From assembly GCF_003751635.1 (NCBI RefSeq), contig NZ_RJVI01000003.1, forward strand, positions 310,230 to 374,229: a stretch of 64,000 bases of DNA. The letters are read 5' to 3'. The DNA comes from Inmirania thermothiophila. GTDB taxonomy: Bacteria > Pseudomonadota > Gammaproteobacteria > DSM-100275. Positions 17,076 to 26,118 of this stretch are shown here, in pieces. Position 1 is the stretch's first letter. Every line of letters begins with the position of its first letter. The position numbers and the translations under genes were made by a program. A model generated the notes under the pieces. The model made no database searches and had not been told where the DNA came from. It was given only the letters and a program-made list of their open reading frames with translations.

Positions 17076-18848
17076 CTAGCCGCTGTGGCGCACCCTGAGG
17101 TTGAGCTCGCGCAGCTGCGCCTCGCTCACCGCCGCCGGCGCCCCCGTGAGCGGGCAGCTCGCGGTCTGGGTCTTGGGGAAGGCGATGACGTCGCGGATGG
17201 AGGGGGCCCCGGTCATGAGCATGGCCAGGCGGTCGAGGCCGAAGGCGATGCCGCCGTGGGGCGGGCAGCCGTAGCGCAGCGCGCGCACGAGGAAGCCGAA
17301 CTTCTCCTCCGCCTCCGCCTCGGAGAGGCCGAGGAGGCGGAAGACGGCCTGCTGCATCTCGGGGCGGTGGATGCGGACCGAGCCGCCGCCGATCTCGTGG
17401 CCGTTGAGGACGAGGTCGTAGGCGCGCGAGAGGACGGCGCCGGGGTCTGCGGCCAGGGCCTCGGGGTCGTCGCAGCGCGGCGCCGTGAACGGGTGGTGCA
17501 GGGCCTCCCAGCGGCCCTCGTCCGCGTTCCACTCGAACATCGGGAAGTCCACCACCCACAGCGGACGCCAGCCGTGCTCGACGAGGCCGAGGTCGTGGCC
17601 GAGGCGCACCCGCAGCGCCCCCAGCGACTCGTTCACCACCGCCGCCTTGTCGGCGCCGAAGAAGACGAGGTCGCCGTCGACGGCGCCGGTGCGCTCGAGA
17701 ATCCCCTGCACCGCCTCGTCGGGCAGGAACTTGAGGATCGGCGACTGCAGGCCCTCGCGCCCGCGCGCGGCCTCGTTGACCTTGACGTAGGCGAGCCCCC
17801 GCGCCCCGTAGCGGCCCACGAAGGCGGTGTAGTCGTCGATCTCCTTGCGGCTGAGGCGCCCGCCGCCGGGCACCCGCAGCGCCGCCACCCGGCCCGCGGG
17901 GTCGTTGGCGGGGCCGGCGAAGACCTTGAACTCGGCCTCGCGCACCAGGTCCGCCACGTCCACCAGCTCCAGCGGGATGCGCAGGTCGGGGCGGTCGGTG
18001 CCGAAGCGGCGCACCGCCTCGGCGTAGCTCATGCGCGGGAAGGCGCGCGGCAGGGGCACCTCGAGGACGCGGGCGAAGAGGTCGCGGATCATCTCCTCCA
18101 TGAGGAGCGTGATCTCGCGCTCGTCCATGAACGAGACCTCGATGTCGAGCTGGGTGAACTCCGGCTGGCGGTCGGCGCGCAGGTCCTCGTCGCGGAAGCA
18201 GCGCGCCACCTGATAGTAGCGGTCGAAGCCCGACATCATCAGCAGCTGCTTGAAGATCTGCGGCGACTGAGGCAGGGCGTAGAAGGCGCCGGGGTGGACC
18301 CGGCTCGGCACCAGGTAGTCGCGCGCGCCCTCGGGGGTGGCCTTGGTCAGGCACGGCGTCTCCACCTCGATGAAGCCGTGCCCGTCGAGGAACGCCCGCA
18401 GGGTGGAGACGATGCGGCTGCGCAGGCGCAGCCGCTCCAGCATCTGCGGCCGGCGCAGGTCGAGGTAGCGGTAGCGCAGGCGCACCTCCTCGCCGACCTC
18501 GGTGTACTCGTCGAGGGGGAAGGGGGGCGTCTCGGCGCGGTTGAGGATCTCCAGCCCGTGCGCCACCACCTCCACCTCGCCGGTGGCGAGATCGGGGTTC
18601 TCGGTGCCGGCGGGGCGGCGGCGCACCCGCCCGCGCACGCGCACCACGTACTCGCTGCGCAGCCGCTCGGCCTCGGCGAAGCACTGCGGCCGCTCCGGGT
18701 CGAAGACCACCTGGACGACGCCTTCGCGATCGCGCAGGTCGACGAAGATGATCCCGCCGTGGTCGCGGCGGCGGTGGACCCAGCCGCAGAGCTCGACCTC
18801 CTGGTCCAGGTGGGCGAGGTGGAGGTGGCCGCAGTAGTGGCTACGCAT
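17076..18848 (-). CDS. aspS: Aspartyl-tRNA synthetase
   Basis: 590 residues, class II synthetase of the bacterial type. The N-terminal OB-fold anticodon-binding domain starts [20 protein letters not shown], which fixes the ATG at 18848 (an in-frame ATG three codons upstream is possible). Motif 2 is [19 protein letters not shown], motif 3 is [16 protein letters not shown], and a bacterial GAD insertion lies between. Probably cotranscribed with the FmdB-like gene upstream and nudB downstream. A very stable hairpin lies in the 5' leader. Confidence 0.96.
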   Translation of the reverse strand: MRSHYCGHLHLAHLDQEVELCGWVHRRRDHGGIIFVDLRDREGVVQVVFDPERPQCFAEAERLRSEYVVRVRGRVRRRPAGTENPDLATGEVEVVAHGLEILNRAETPPFPLDEYTEVGEEVRLRYRYLDLRRPQMLERLRLRSRIVSTLRAFLDGHGFIEVETPCLTKATPEGARDYLVPSRVHPGAFYALPQSPQIFKQLLMMSGFDRYYQVARCFRDEDLRADRQPEFTQLDIEVSFMDEREITLLMEEMIRDLFARVLEVPLPRAFPRMSYAEAVRRFGTDRPDLRIPLELVDVADLVREAEFKVFAGPANDPAGRVAALRVPGGGRLSRKEIDDYTAFVGRYGARGLAYVKVNEAARGREGLQSPILKFLPDEAVQGILERTGAVDGDLVFFGADKAAVVNESLGALRVRLGHDLGLVEHGWRPLWVVDFPMFEWNADEGRWEALHHPFTAPRCDDPEALAADPGAVLSRAYDLVLNGHEIGGGSVRIHRPEMQQAVFRLLGLSEAEAEEKFGFLVRALRYGCPPHGGIAFGLDRLAMLMTGAPSIRDVIAFPKTQTASCPLTGAPAAVSEAQLRELNLRVRHSG

Positions 18849-18897
18849 CGAGAGCATCCCCGCAGGTCCCCCGGAAAAAGGCGACCCATGGTACGCA

Positions 18898-18932
18898 CGG
18901 GCCCCGGCGCGCGCAAGGCGCGCCGGGGCCCG
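18898..18932 (-). terminator. 15-bp perfect GC hairpin between the FmdB-like gene and aspS
   Basis: Arms 18898-18912 and 18918-18932 are exact complements, with a 5-nt loop GCAAG. No T run follows on either strand. It may act as a partial terminator or attenuator, or as an mRNA-stabilising structure in front of aspS. Confidence 0.45.
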
Positions 18933-18956
18933 CGGGGAGGGGCGAAGGCCCGCGGC

Positions 18957-19241
18957 TCAGGCGCAGGCGTCGCAGGCGCCGGCGCCGCAGGCGGCCCCCT
19001 CGCCGCCCTTCTTGCTCTCGCCCTTGCCGTCCGAGGACTCGGCGATGTTGCGGCGGTTGCCCTTCTTGAAGTCGGTCTCGTACCAGCCGCTCCCCTTGAG
19101 GCGGAAGCCGGCCGCCGAGATCAGCCGCTTGAGGGTCGATCCGCCGCACTCCGGGCAGTCGGTCAGGGGCTCGTCGCTCATCTTCTGAAGCGCCTCCAGC
19201 TCATGGCCGCAGGCGGTGCAGGCGTACTCGTAGATGGGCAT
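18957..19241 (-). CDS. FmdB-family zinc-ribbon protein
   Basis: 94 residues. The start MPIYEYACTACGHELEALQK and the following DCPECGG give a CxxC...CxxC zinc ribbon. The C-terminal tail is a Lys/Glu/Gly-rich segment ending with several Cys (ACGAGACDACA), which could also bind metal. The family is found next to aspS in many proteobacteria, but its role is not established. ATG 19241 matches the family N-terminus. Confidence 0.88.
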   Translation of the reverse strand: MPIYEYACTACGHELEALQKMSDEPLTDCPECGGSTLKRLISAAGFRLKGSGWYETDFKKGNRRNIAESSDGKGESKKGGEGAACGAGACDACA

Positions 19242-19315
19242 GGTCGCAACCTCGCTGGTTGATCGTCCGCGCGCGATGTCGGGGCGCACCCCGCCCCTTT
19301 CAAGACCGGCGCCGG

Positions 19316-19343
19316 ATTATACCCGAGCACCACGCTCGCCCAA
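19316..19343 (-). promoter_or_regulatory. Promoter of the FmdB-aspS-nudB unit
   Basis: Minus-strand -10 TATAAT (19316-19321) with -35 TTGGGC (19338-19343) at 16 bp. The perfect -10 stands out in GC-rich DNA. On the plus strand a possible -10 TAGACT (19352-19357) may serve the divergent ABC exporter. Confidence 0.6.
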
Positions 19344-19377
19344 GTCTGCGCTAGACTCGGCGCCCCGGAGGAGGAGC

Positions 19378-21189
19378 ATGCACCGGCGCCGCACCCAGGA
19401 GGCCCTGCGCGACCGCGACGACCTGCGCACGCTGCGCGCGATCCTGCCCTTCGTCTGGCGCTACCGCGGCCGGGCGGGGCTCGCCCTCGCCTGCCTCGTG
19501 GCGGCGAAGCTGGCGACGGTGTCGGTGCCGGTCGCCCTCAAGGGCATCGTCGACGCCCTGGATGCCGCGCCGGGCGAGGCGGTGCTGCCGCTGGGGCTGC
19601 TCCTCGGCTACGGCGCCCTGCGCGCGGCGCAGGGCATGTTCAACGAGCTGCGCGACGCCGTCTTCGCCCGCGTGCGCCACGGCGCGGTGCGCGAGGTCTC
19701 GCGCCGGGTCCTGCGCCACCTCTACGACCTCTCGCTGCGCTACCACCTGGAGCGCAAGACGGGGGCGATCTCGCGCGACATCGAGCGCGGCACCCGCAGC
19801 CTGAGCTCGCTGCTCAACTACGCCGTCTTCAGCATCATCCCCACGGCGGTGGAGCTGGCGCTGGTGGGGGCGATCCTGGTGGTGCGCTACGACCTGCGCT
19901 ACCTCGCCGTCACCGTGGTGGCGGTGGTGCTCTACGTCGGCTATACGGTGCTCGTCACCGAGTGGCGGATGCGCTTCCGCCACCGCATGAACGCCATGGA
20001 CTCCAAGGCCAACACCCTCGCCGTGGACGGGCTCATCAACTACGAGACGGTCAAGTGCTTCAACAACGAGGCCTACGAGCTCGCCCGCTACGACCGCACC
20101 CTCGCCGAGTGGGAGCGGGCGGCGGTCCGCACCCAGACCTCGCTTTCCGCCCTCAACTTCGGCCAGGGGGCGATCATCGCCGCGGCGGTGACCGCGATCA
20201 TGGTCATGGCCGCCCAGGGGGTGGTGGCCGGCACCCTCTCGCTCGGCGACCTGGTGATGGTCAACGCCTTCATGCTCCAGCTCTTCATCCCGCTGGGCTT
20301 CCTCGGCATGGTCTACAGCCAGGTCAAGCACGCCCTCTCGGACATGGAGATGATGTTCCGGCTCCTCGAGGAGGAGCCGGAGATCCGCGACCGTCCGGGG
20401 GCGCCGGCGCTGGTGCTGCGGCGCGGCGCGGTGCGCTTCGAGCACGTCCACTTCGGCTACCAGCCCGAGCGGCCCATCCTCCACGACGTCGACTTCGAGA
20501 TCCCGCCGGGGGCGCGGGTGGCGGTGGTGGGGCCGAGCGGGGCCGGCAAGTCGACGCTCGCGCGGCTGCTCTTCCGCTTCTACGACGTGCAGCGCGGGCG
20601 CATCCTGATCGACGGCCAGGACATCCGCGCCGTGACCCAGGCGAGCCTGCGCGCGGCCATCGGCATCGTGCCCCAGGACACGGTCCTCTTCAACGAGACG
20701 ATCTACTACAACATCGCCTACGGCCGCCCCGACGCCACCCGGGCGGAGGTGGAGGAGGCGGCGCGGCTGGCGCATCTGGCCGACTTCATCGCCTCCCTGC
20801 CGGCGGGCTGGGACACGGTGGTGGGCGAGCGCGGGCTCAAGCTCTCCGGGGGCGAGAAGCAGCGCGTGGCCATCGCCCGCGCGATCCTCAAGCGGCCCCG
20901 GATCCTGATCTTCGACGAGGCCACCTCGAGCCTCGACAGCGCCTCCGAGCGCATCATCCTCGAGGCCCTGGCGGAGGTGGCGGCCGCGCGCACCACCCTG
21001 GTCATCGCGCACCGGCTCTCCACCGTCGCCGACGCCGACCAGATCCTGGTCCTGGAGGGCGGGCGCATCGTCGAGCGGGGCGATCACGCCGCCCTGCTTG
21101 CGCGCGGCGCGCTCTATGCGAAGATGTGGGCCCTGCAGCAGCAGGAGGAGGCACCCGTGGCCGTGCGCGCAGGAGGGAGCAGCGAATGA
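19378..21189 (+). CDS. ABC exporter, ATM1/HMT1-type (fused permease and ATPase)
   Basis: 603 residues, a half-transporter. Six membrane helices fill about residues 20-310. The ATPase domain has Walker A GPSGAGKSTLARLLF (from about residue 385), Q-loop IVPQDTVLF, signature LKLSGGEKQRVAIARAIL, and Walker B ILIFDEATSSLDS. NYETVKCFNNEAYE is characteristic of the ATM1/HMT1 group, whose members export glutathione-linked or iron-sulfur-related compounds, sometimes with metals. ATG 19378 follows GAGGAG. The stop overlaps the YqhA-like gene by 4 bp. The substrate cannot be told from sequence. Confidence 0.88.
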   Translation: MHRRRTQEALRDRDDLRTLRAILPFVWRYRGRAGLALACLVAAKLATVSVPVALKGIVDALDAAPGEAVLPLGLLLGYGALRAAQGMFNELRDAVFARVRHGAVREVSRRVLRHLYDLSLRYHLERKTGAISRDIERGTRSLSSLLNYAVFSIIPTAVELALVGAILVVRYDLRYLAVTVVAVVLYVGYTVLVTEWRMRFRHRMNAMDSKANTLAVDGLINYETVKCFNNEAYELARYDRTLAEWERAAVRTQTSLSALNFGQGAIIAAAVTAIMVMAAQGVVAGTLSLGDLVMVNAFMLQLFIPLGFLGMVYSQVKHALSDMEMMFRLLEEEPEIRDRPGAPALVLRRGAVRFEHVHFGYQPERPILHDVDFEIPPGARVAVVGPSGAGKSTLARLLFRFYDVQRGRILIDGQDIRAVTQASLRAAIGIVPQDTVLFNETIYYNIAYGRPDATRAEVEEAARLAHLADFIASLPAGWDTVVGERGLKLSGGEKQRVAIARAILKRPRILIFDEATSSLDSASERIILEALAEVAAARTTLVIAHRLSTVADADQILVLEGGRIVERGDHAALLARGALYAKMWALQQQEEAPVAVRAGGSSE

Positions 21190-21692
21190 GCGCCGAGCGC
21201 GTCCTCGAGCAGTGGCTCTTCCGCACCCGCTGGCTGCTTGCGCCCTTCTTCGTCGGGCTCGTGCTCGCGATCCTCGCCCTGCTGGCGAAGTTCCTCAAGG
21301 GGCTGGTGGGGCTTGCGCCGGTGCTCGCCGGCGGCGACGGCGCCGCCCTGATCCTCGCCGTGCTCGACCTCGTCGACGTCACCCTGCTCGCCGGGCTGCT
21401 GCTCATCATCGTCTTCAGCGGCTACGAGAACTTCGTCTCCAAGTTCGACATCGGCGAGCACGCCGACCGCCCCGCCTGGATGGGCAAGGTCGGCTTCTCC
21501 GACCTCAAGATCAAGGTCATGGGCTCCATCGTGGCCATCTCCGCGATCGAGCTCCTCAAGGCCTTCATCAACGCCGACGCGCTGTCCCACGCCCAGCTCG
21601 CCTGGCGTGTCGGCATCCACCTCACCTTCGTGGTCTCGGGGGTGCTCTTCGCGGTCACCGACCGCATCGCGGAGGGCAAGGGCGGCCACTGA
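21186..21692 (+). CDS. yqhA: YqhA-family (UPF0114) inner-membrane protein
   Basis: 168 residues with three or four membrane segments (LLAPFFVGLVLAILALLA, VTLLAGLLLIIVFSGYENF, IHLTFVVSGVLFAV). FSGYENFVSKFDI and LKIKVMGSIVAISAIELLK are the UPF0114 signature. Function unknown. Translationally coupled to the ABC exporter, so the two probably act or are at least expressed together. Confidence 0.88.
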   Translation: MSAERVLEQWLFRTRWLLAPFFVGLVLAILALLAKFLKGLVGLAPVLAGGDGAALILAVLDLVDVTLLAGLLLIIVFSGYENFVSKFDIGEHADRPAWMGKVGFSDLKIKVMGSIVAISAIELLKAFINADALSHAQLAWRVGIHLTFVVSGVLFAVTDRIAEGKGGH

Positions 21693-21711
21693 GGCGGGGC
21701 GCCTGCCTATC

Positions 21712-21740
21712 TTGACTATTAGAATATTCTAAAATACATT
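21712..21740 (+). promoter_or_regulatory. AT-rich promoter with internal operator for the RND pump genes
   Basis: -35 TTGACT (21712-21717), 17-bp spacer, -10 TACATT (21735-21740). The spacer contains the perfect 14-bp palindrome TTAGAATATTCTAA (21719-21732). A repressor bound there would sit between the two boxes. Transcription would start near 21747, and the ATG is at 21771. The stretch 21712-21741 is about 77 % A+T in a genome that is mostly G+C. Confidence 0.75.
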
Positions 21741-21770
21741 TGGTGCCCACCCCATGCGGAGGGACCATCC

Positions 21771-22808
21771 ATGCGGGCGTGGAAGTCTCTGATCCTGCTG
21801 ATGGCGCTTGCCGGTCCCGCGGCCGCGGCGCTGGAGACGGCCACCGTGGTGCGCGAGCCCGTGGCCGAGGAACGGGTGATGGACGCGGTGGTGGAGGCGG
21901 TCAACCAGGCCACCGTCGCCGCCCGCACCGCCGGCCGGGTGGTGGAGGTGCTCTTCGACGTGGACGACTACGTCCCCGCCGGGGCGCTCATCGTCCGCCT
22001 CGACGACACCGCGCATCGCGCCGGGCTCGAGGCGGCGCAGGCCCAGCTCGCCGAGGCGAGGGCCCGGGTGCGCGAGGCCGAGACCGAGTTCGGGCGCGTC
22101 GAGCGGCTCCACCGGCGGGGGCTCGTGGCGCGGGCCGAGCTCGACCGCGCCCGGGCCGCCCTGGACGCCGCGCGGGCGCGCGTGATGGCGGCCGAGGCGC
22201 AGGTGGCGGCGGCCGAGGAGGCCCTGGAGCGCACCCGCATCCGCGCCCCCTACGCCGGCATCGTCACCCGCCGCATGGTGGAGGTGGGCGAGAGCGTGCA
22301 GCCGGGCACGCCGCTCATGGCGGGGCTGTCGCTGGAGCGGCTCCGGGTCACGGCGGCGGTGCCGCAGAGCCTCGCCGAGCGCGTGCGCGCGGGCGCGGCG
22401 GTGCGGGTGCGGCTGCCCGACGGGCGCACCCTGGCCATCCCGCGCGAGCGCGTCACCGTCTTCCCCTACGCCGATCCCGTCACCCACACCGTGCGCGTGC
22501 GCCTCGCGCTGGACCCCGGGGTGAAGGACCTCTACCCGGGGATGCTGGTCAAGGCCGCCTTCACCCTGGGGCGGGTGCCGCGCCTCCTGATCCCGGCGCA
22601 GGCCCTGGTGCGGCGCAGCGAGGTGCAGGCCGTCTACGTCGTGGACGAGGCGGGCGGGATCCACCTGCGCCTGGTGCGGGTGGGGCGGCGCCTCGACGAC
22701 GGGCGGCTGGAGGTCCTCGCCGGGCTGGCCGAGGGCGAGCGCGTGGCCCTCGATCCCATCCGCGCCGGCATCGCCCTCAAGGAGCGGGCCGCGGAGGGGC
22801 GGCGGTGA
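21771..22808 (+). CDS. RND efflux periplasmic adaptor (membrane fusion protein)
   Basis: 345 residues. Signal peptide (MRAWKSLILLMALAGPAAAA), a lipoyl/barrel-sandwich half (AARTAGRVVEVLFDVDDYVP), an alpha-hairpin rich in Ala, Arg and Glu (about 85-150), and the second lipoyl half RIRAPYAGIVTRRMVEVGE. A beta-barrel and C-terminal domain follow. It bridges the pump to an outer-membrane channel. No tolC-like gene is adjacent, so an unlinked channel must be used. Overlaps the pump gene by 4 bp (GTGA). Confidence 0.9.
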   Translation: MRAWKSLILLMALAGPAAAALETATVVREPVAEERVMDAVVEAVNQATVAARTAGRVVEVLFDVDDYVPAGALIVRLDDTAHRAGLEAAQAQLAEARARVREAETEFGRVERLHRRGLVARAELDRARAALDAARARVMAAEAQVAAAEEALERTRIRAPYAGIVTRRMVEVGESVQPGTPLMAGLSLERLRVTAAVPQSLAERVRAGAAVRVRLPDGRTLAIPRERVTVFPYADPVTHTVRVRLALDPGVKDLYPGMLVKAAFTLGRVPRLLIPAQALVRRSEVQAVYVVDEAGGIHLRLVRVGRRLDDGRLEVLAGLAEGERVALDPIRAGIALKERAAEGRR

Positions 22809-25800
22809 GCACGCGCCTCGGCATCTCCGGCGCCATCGCGCGCCGCTTCCAGGACTCGGAGATCACGCCGCTGCTCGCCCTCGTGGGGCTGCTCATGGGG
22901 CTCTTTGCGGTACTGGTGACGCCGCGCGAGGAGGAGCCCCAGATCGACGTCACCTTCGCCAACGTCTTCATCCCCTTTCCGGGCGCCAGCGCCCGGGAGG
23001 TGGAGCATCTGGTGACGACGCCGGCCGAGCAGGTGATGTCCGAGATCGCCGGCGTCAAGCACGTCTACTCGGTCTCCCGCCCGGGGATGGCGATCCTGAC
23101 CGTGCGCTTCAAGGTGGGCGAGGCGCGGGAGAAGGCCATCGTGCGCCTCTACAACGCGGTCTTCTCCCACGAGGACTGGCTGCCCCAGGGCGTCGGCGTG
23201 GGCCGGCCCATCATCAAGCCCAAGGGCATCGACGACGTGCCCATCGTGGCCGGCACGCTGTGGTCGGAGGATCCGCGCATCGGCGCCCACGAGCTTGCGC
23301 GCATCGCCCACGCCATCGAGGCCGAGCTCAAGCGCGTCCCGGGCACGCGGGACATCTACACCATCGGCGCCCCGGACCGCGTCGTCCACGTCCTCCTCGA
23401 CCCGCAGCGCATGGCCGGCTACGGCATCGCCCTGAGCGACCTGCGCGCCGCCCTCGCCCTCGCCAACACCTCGGCGGAGGCGGGCGGCCTGGTGCGCGAC
23501 AACGCCGAGGTCGCGGTCCAGGCGGGCCTGTTCCTGTCGCAGCCCGAGGAGGTGGGCGAGCTGGTGGTGGGGGTGCACGAGGGCCGTCCCGTGTACCTGC
23601 GCGACGTGGCCGAGATCCGCTACGGGCCGGACCAGCCCGAGCGCTACGTCCGCTTCGGCACCGGCGCGGCGGCGGCGCAGCGGGGGCTTGCGCCGGGGCG
23701 GGAATACCCCGCCGTGACCATCGCCGTGGCCAAGAAGCCCGGCACCAACGCGGTGGACATCGCCGAACGGCTCATCGAGCGCTTCGAGCAGCTCAAGGGC
23801 ACCTTCGTGCCCGAGGGGGTGCACGCCACCGTGACCCGCAACTACGGCGCCACCGCCGAGGACAAGGCGATGACGCTGATCAAGAAGCTCGTCTTCGCCA
23901 CGGTCACGGTGGTGCTGCTGGTGCTGTTCACGCTGGGCTGGCGCGAGGCCCTGGTGGTGGGGACCGCGGTGGTGGTGACGCTGGCCGTGACGCTCTTCGC
24001 CTCCTGGGCCTGGGGCTTCACCCTCAACCGCGTCTCCCTCTTCGCCCTCATCTTCTCCATCGGCATCCTCGTCGACGACGCCATCGTCGTGGTGGAGAAC
24101 ATCCACCGCCACGTGGCCATGGGCGAGGGCTCGCTCCTGGAGGCCATCCCCCGTGCCGTGGACGAGGTGGGCGGCCCCACCATCCTCGCCACCCTCACGG
24201 TGGTGGCGGCGCTGCTGCCCATGGCCTTCGTCACCGGCCTCATGGGCCCCTACATGAGCCCGATCCCCATCAACGCCAGCACCGGCATGCTCATCTCCCT
24301 GGCGGTGGCCTTCGTGGTCACGCCCTGGCTCATGCACGAGGTGCTGCGGCGCAGGCAGCGCCGCGCCGGGGCCGCGGGCGGGGCCGGGCACGCCGGGGAG
24401 GCGGTGCCGCCGCGGCTGCAGCGCCTCTTCGCGCGCCTCATGGGCCCGTTCCTGCGTGGGCGCGAGGGGCGCTGGGCGCGGCGCGCCCTGTCCGCGGCCG
24501 TCGTGGTGCTCATCGCCGCCGCCGCCGCGCTGCCGGCGACCGGGCACGTGATCCTCAAGATGCTCCCCTTCGACAACAAGTCCGAGTTCCAGGTGGTGCT
24601 GGACATGCCCGAGGGCACGCCGGTGGAGCGCACGGCGGCGGTGCTCGGCGAGATGGCGCGCTACCTGGCCACGGTGCCCGAGGTCACCGACTACCAGATC
24701 TACGCCGGCACCGCCGCGCCCATCAACTTCAACGGCCTGGTGCGCCAGTACTACCTGCGGCAGGCGCCGCACCTGGGCGACATCCAGGTCAACCTCGTGG
24801 ACAAGCACCGGCGCAGCCGCAAGAGCCACGAGATCGCGCGCGCCGTGCGGCCGAGGCTGGTCGAGATCGCGCGCCGCCACGGCGGCGCGGTCAAGGTGGT
24901 GGAGGTGCCGCCGGGCCCGCCCGTGCTCTCGCCCCTGGTGGCCGAGGTCTACGGCCTCGACTACGAGGGCCAGATCGAGGTCGCCCGCCGCCTGCGCGAG
25001 GTCTTCGAGCAGACCCCCGACGTGGTGGACGTCGACGACAGCACCGAGGCGCCGGCGCCGAAGCTGGTGCTGCGCGTCGACCGCCAGAAGGCGGCGCTGC
25101 TGGGGCTGGCGCAGGCCGACGTGGTGGCCGCGGTGCGGGCCGCGCTGGGCGGCGAGGACGCCGCCTACCTCCACGACGAGACCGCCAAGTACCCGATCCC
25201 GGTGCGCATGGAGCTGCCGGTGAAGGACAAGGCGGATCTCCAGGGGGTGCTGGCGATGCGGCTGCGGGCGCGGGGCGGGGCGCTGGTGCCGCTGTCCGAG
25301 GTGGTGGAGGTGGCCGAGGTGCGCCGCGAGCAGCCCATCTACCACAAGGACCTGCTGCCCGTGGTCTACGTGGTGGGCGACGTCGCCGGCGCGATCGACA
25401 GCCCCCTCTACGGCATGTTCCGCATGGTCCTGCGCCTCGCCCGCGAGGGGCTGGGCGGCTTTCGCGAGCTTCCGCAGTTCTTCGTCGGCCAGCCCGACGA
25501 CCCCTACCGCTACAGCGTCAAGTGGGACGGCGAGTGGCAGGTCACCTACGAGACCTTCCGCGACATGGGCATCGCCTACTCGGTGGGGCTGGTGCTGATC
25601 TACCTGCTGGTGGTGGGGCAGTTCCGCTCCTATCTCGTGCCGCTGGTGATCATGGCCCCGATCCCGCTGACCATCGTCGGCGTCATGCCGGGGCACGCGC
25701 TGCTCGGGCGCGAGTTCACCGCCACCTCCATGATCGGCATGATCGCGCTGGCGGGCATCATCGTGCGCAACTCCATCCTGCTCGTGGACTTCGTCAACGA

Positions 25801-26038
25801 CGAGGCGGCGCGCGGGGTGCCCTTCGACGAGGCGGTGATCCGCGCGGCGGCGGTGCGCGCGCGGCCCATCGCGCTCACCGCGCTGGCGGCGATGCTGGGG
25901 GCCTTCTTCATCCTCGACGACCCCATCTTCAGCGGCCTCGCGGTGTCGCTGATCTTCGGCATCTTCGTCTCCACCGTGCTCACCCTGGTGGTGATCCCGG
26001 TGCTCTACTACGCCGTGCGACACCGGCGCATGGGCTGA
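22805..26038 (+). CDS. RND efflux transporter, inner-membrane pump
   Basis: 1077 residues with 12 membrane helices and two large periplasmic loops, the AcrB layout. TM4 holds the paired Asp of the proton relay in SIGILVDDAIVVVENIHRH; TM10 has IIVRNSILLVDFVND. The N-terminus (FQDSEITPLLALVGLLMGL, TPREEEPQIDV, VFIPFPGASAREVE) is of the general hydrophobe/amphiphile group rather than the heavy-metal group, though this branch is distant from AcrB. GTG 22805 is coupled to the adaptor stop. Substrate is unknown. Regulation probably acts through the palindrome in the promoter, but no regulator gene of the expected kind is adjacent. Confidence 0.92.
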   Translation: MSTRLGISGAIARRFQDSEITPLLALVGLLMGLFAVLVTPREEEPQIDVTFANVFIPFPGASAREVEHLVTTPAEQVMSEIAGVKHVYSVSRPGMAILTVRFKVGEAREKAIVRLYNAVFSHEDWLPQGVGVGRPIIKPKGIDDVPIVAGTLWSEDPRIGAHELARIAHAIEAELKRVPGTRDIYTIGAPDRVVHVLLDPQRMAGYGIALSDLRAALALANTSAEAGGLVRDNAEVAVQAGLFLSQPEEVGELVVGVHEGRPVYLRDVAEIRYGPDQPERYVRFGTGAAAAQRGLAPGREYPAVTIAVAKKPGTNAVDIAERLIERFEQLKGTFVPEGVHATVTRNYGATAEDKAMTLIKKLVFATVTVVLLVLFTLGWREALVVGTAVVVTLAVTLFASWAWGFTLNRVSLFALIFSIGILVDDAIVVVENIHRHVAMGEGSLLEAIPRAVDEVGGPTILATLTVVAALLPMAFVTGLMGPYMSPIPINASTGMLISLAVAFVVTPWLMHEVLRRRQRRAGAAGGAGHAGEAVPPRLQRLFARLMGPFLRGREGRWARRALSAAVVVLIAAAAALPATGHVILKMLPFDNKSEFQVVLDMPEGTPVERTAAVLGEMARYLATVPEVTDYQIYAGTAAPINFNGLVRQYYLRQAPHLGDIQVNLVDKHRRSRKSHEIARAVRPRLVEIARRHGGAVKVVEVPPGPPVLSPLVAEVYGLDYEGQIEVARRLREVFEQTPDVVDVDDSTEAPAPKLVLRVDRQKAALLGLAQADVVAAVRAALGGEDAAYLHDETAKYPIPVRMELPVKDKADLQGVLAMRLRARGGALVPLSEVVEVAEVRREQPIYHKDLLPVVYVVGDVAGAIDSPLYGMFRMVLRLAREGLGGFRELPQFFVGQPDDPYRYSVKWDGEWQVTYETFRDMGIAYSVGLVLIYLLVVGQFRSYLVPLVIMAPIPLTIVGVMPGHALLGREFTATSMIGMIALAGIIVRNSILLVDFVNDEAARGVPFDEAVIRAAAVRARPIALTALAAMLGAFFILDDPIFSGLAVSLIFGIFVSTVLTLVVIPVLYYAVRHRRMG

Positions 26039-26070
26039 GCGCGGCGGCCTGCCGGGGCCGTCGCCAAAGC

Positions 26071-26104
26071 TGATATATTTCCCCCGCGGGTGCCGGCCCG
26101 CGGG
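26071..26104 (+). promoter_or_regulatory. Extended -10 promoter and leader hairpin of the LysR gene
   Basis: TGATATATT at 26071-26079 is an extended -10 (TGn-TATATT) without a good -35. Right after it, CCCGCGGG (26083-26090) and CCCGCGGG (26097-26104) can form an 8-bp stem with a 6-nt loop. The second arm runs into the GGGAGGGG ribosome binding site at about 26102-26109, so folding could mask it. Confidence 0.5.
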
Positions 26105-26118
26105 AGGGGATTGCCGTC

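Noticed and set aside
22634..26023. Very long minus-strand frame (over 1100 codons) opposite the RND pump, and similar long antisense frames opposite aspS, mutS, prkA and the TetR-fadL region
   Set aside because: In DNA of this G+C content stop codons are rare in some antisense frames; these translations are low-complexity, rich in His, Arg and Gly, and show no domain, while the opposite strand encodes clear proteins.
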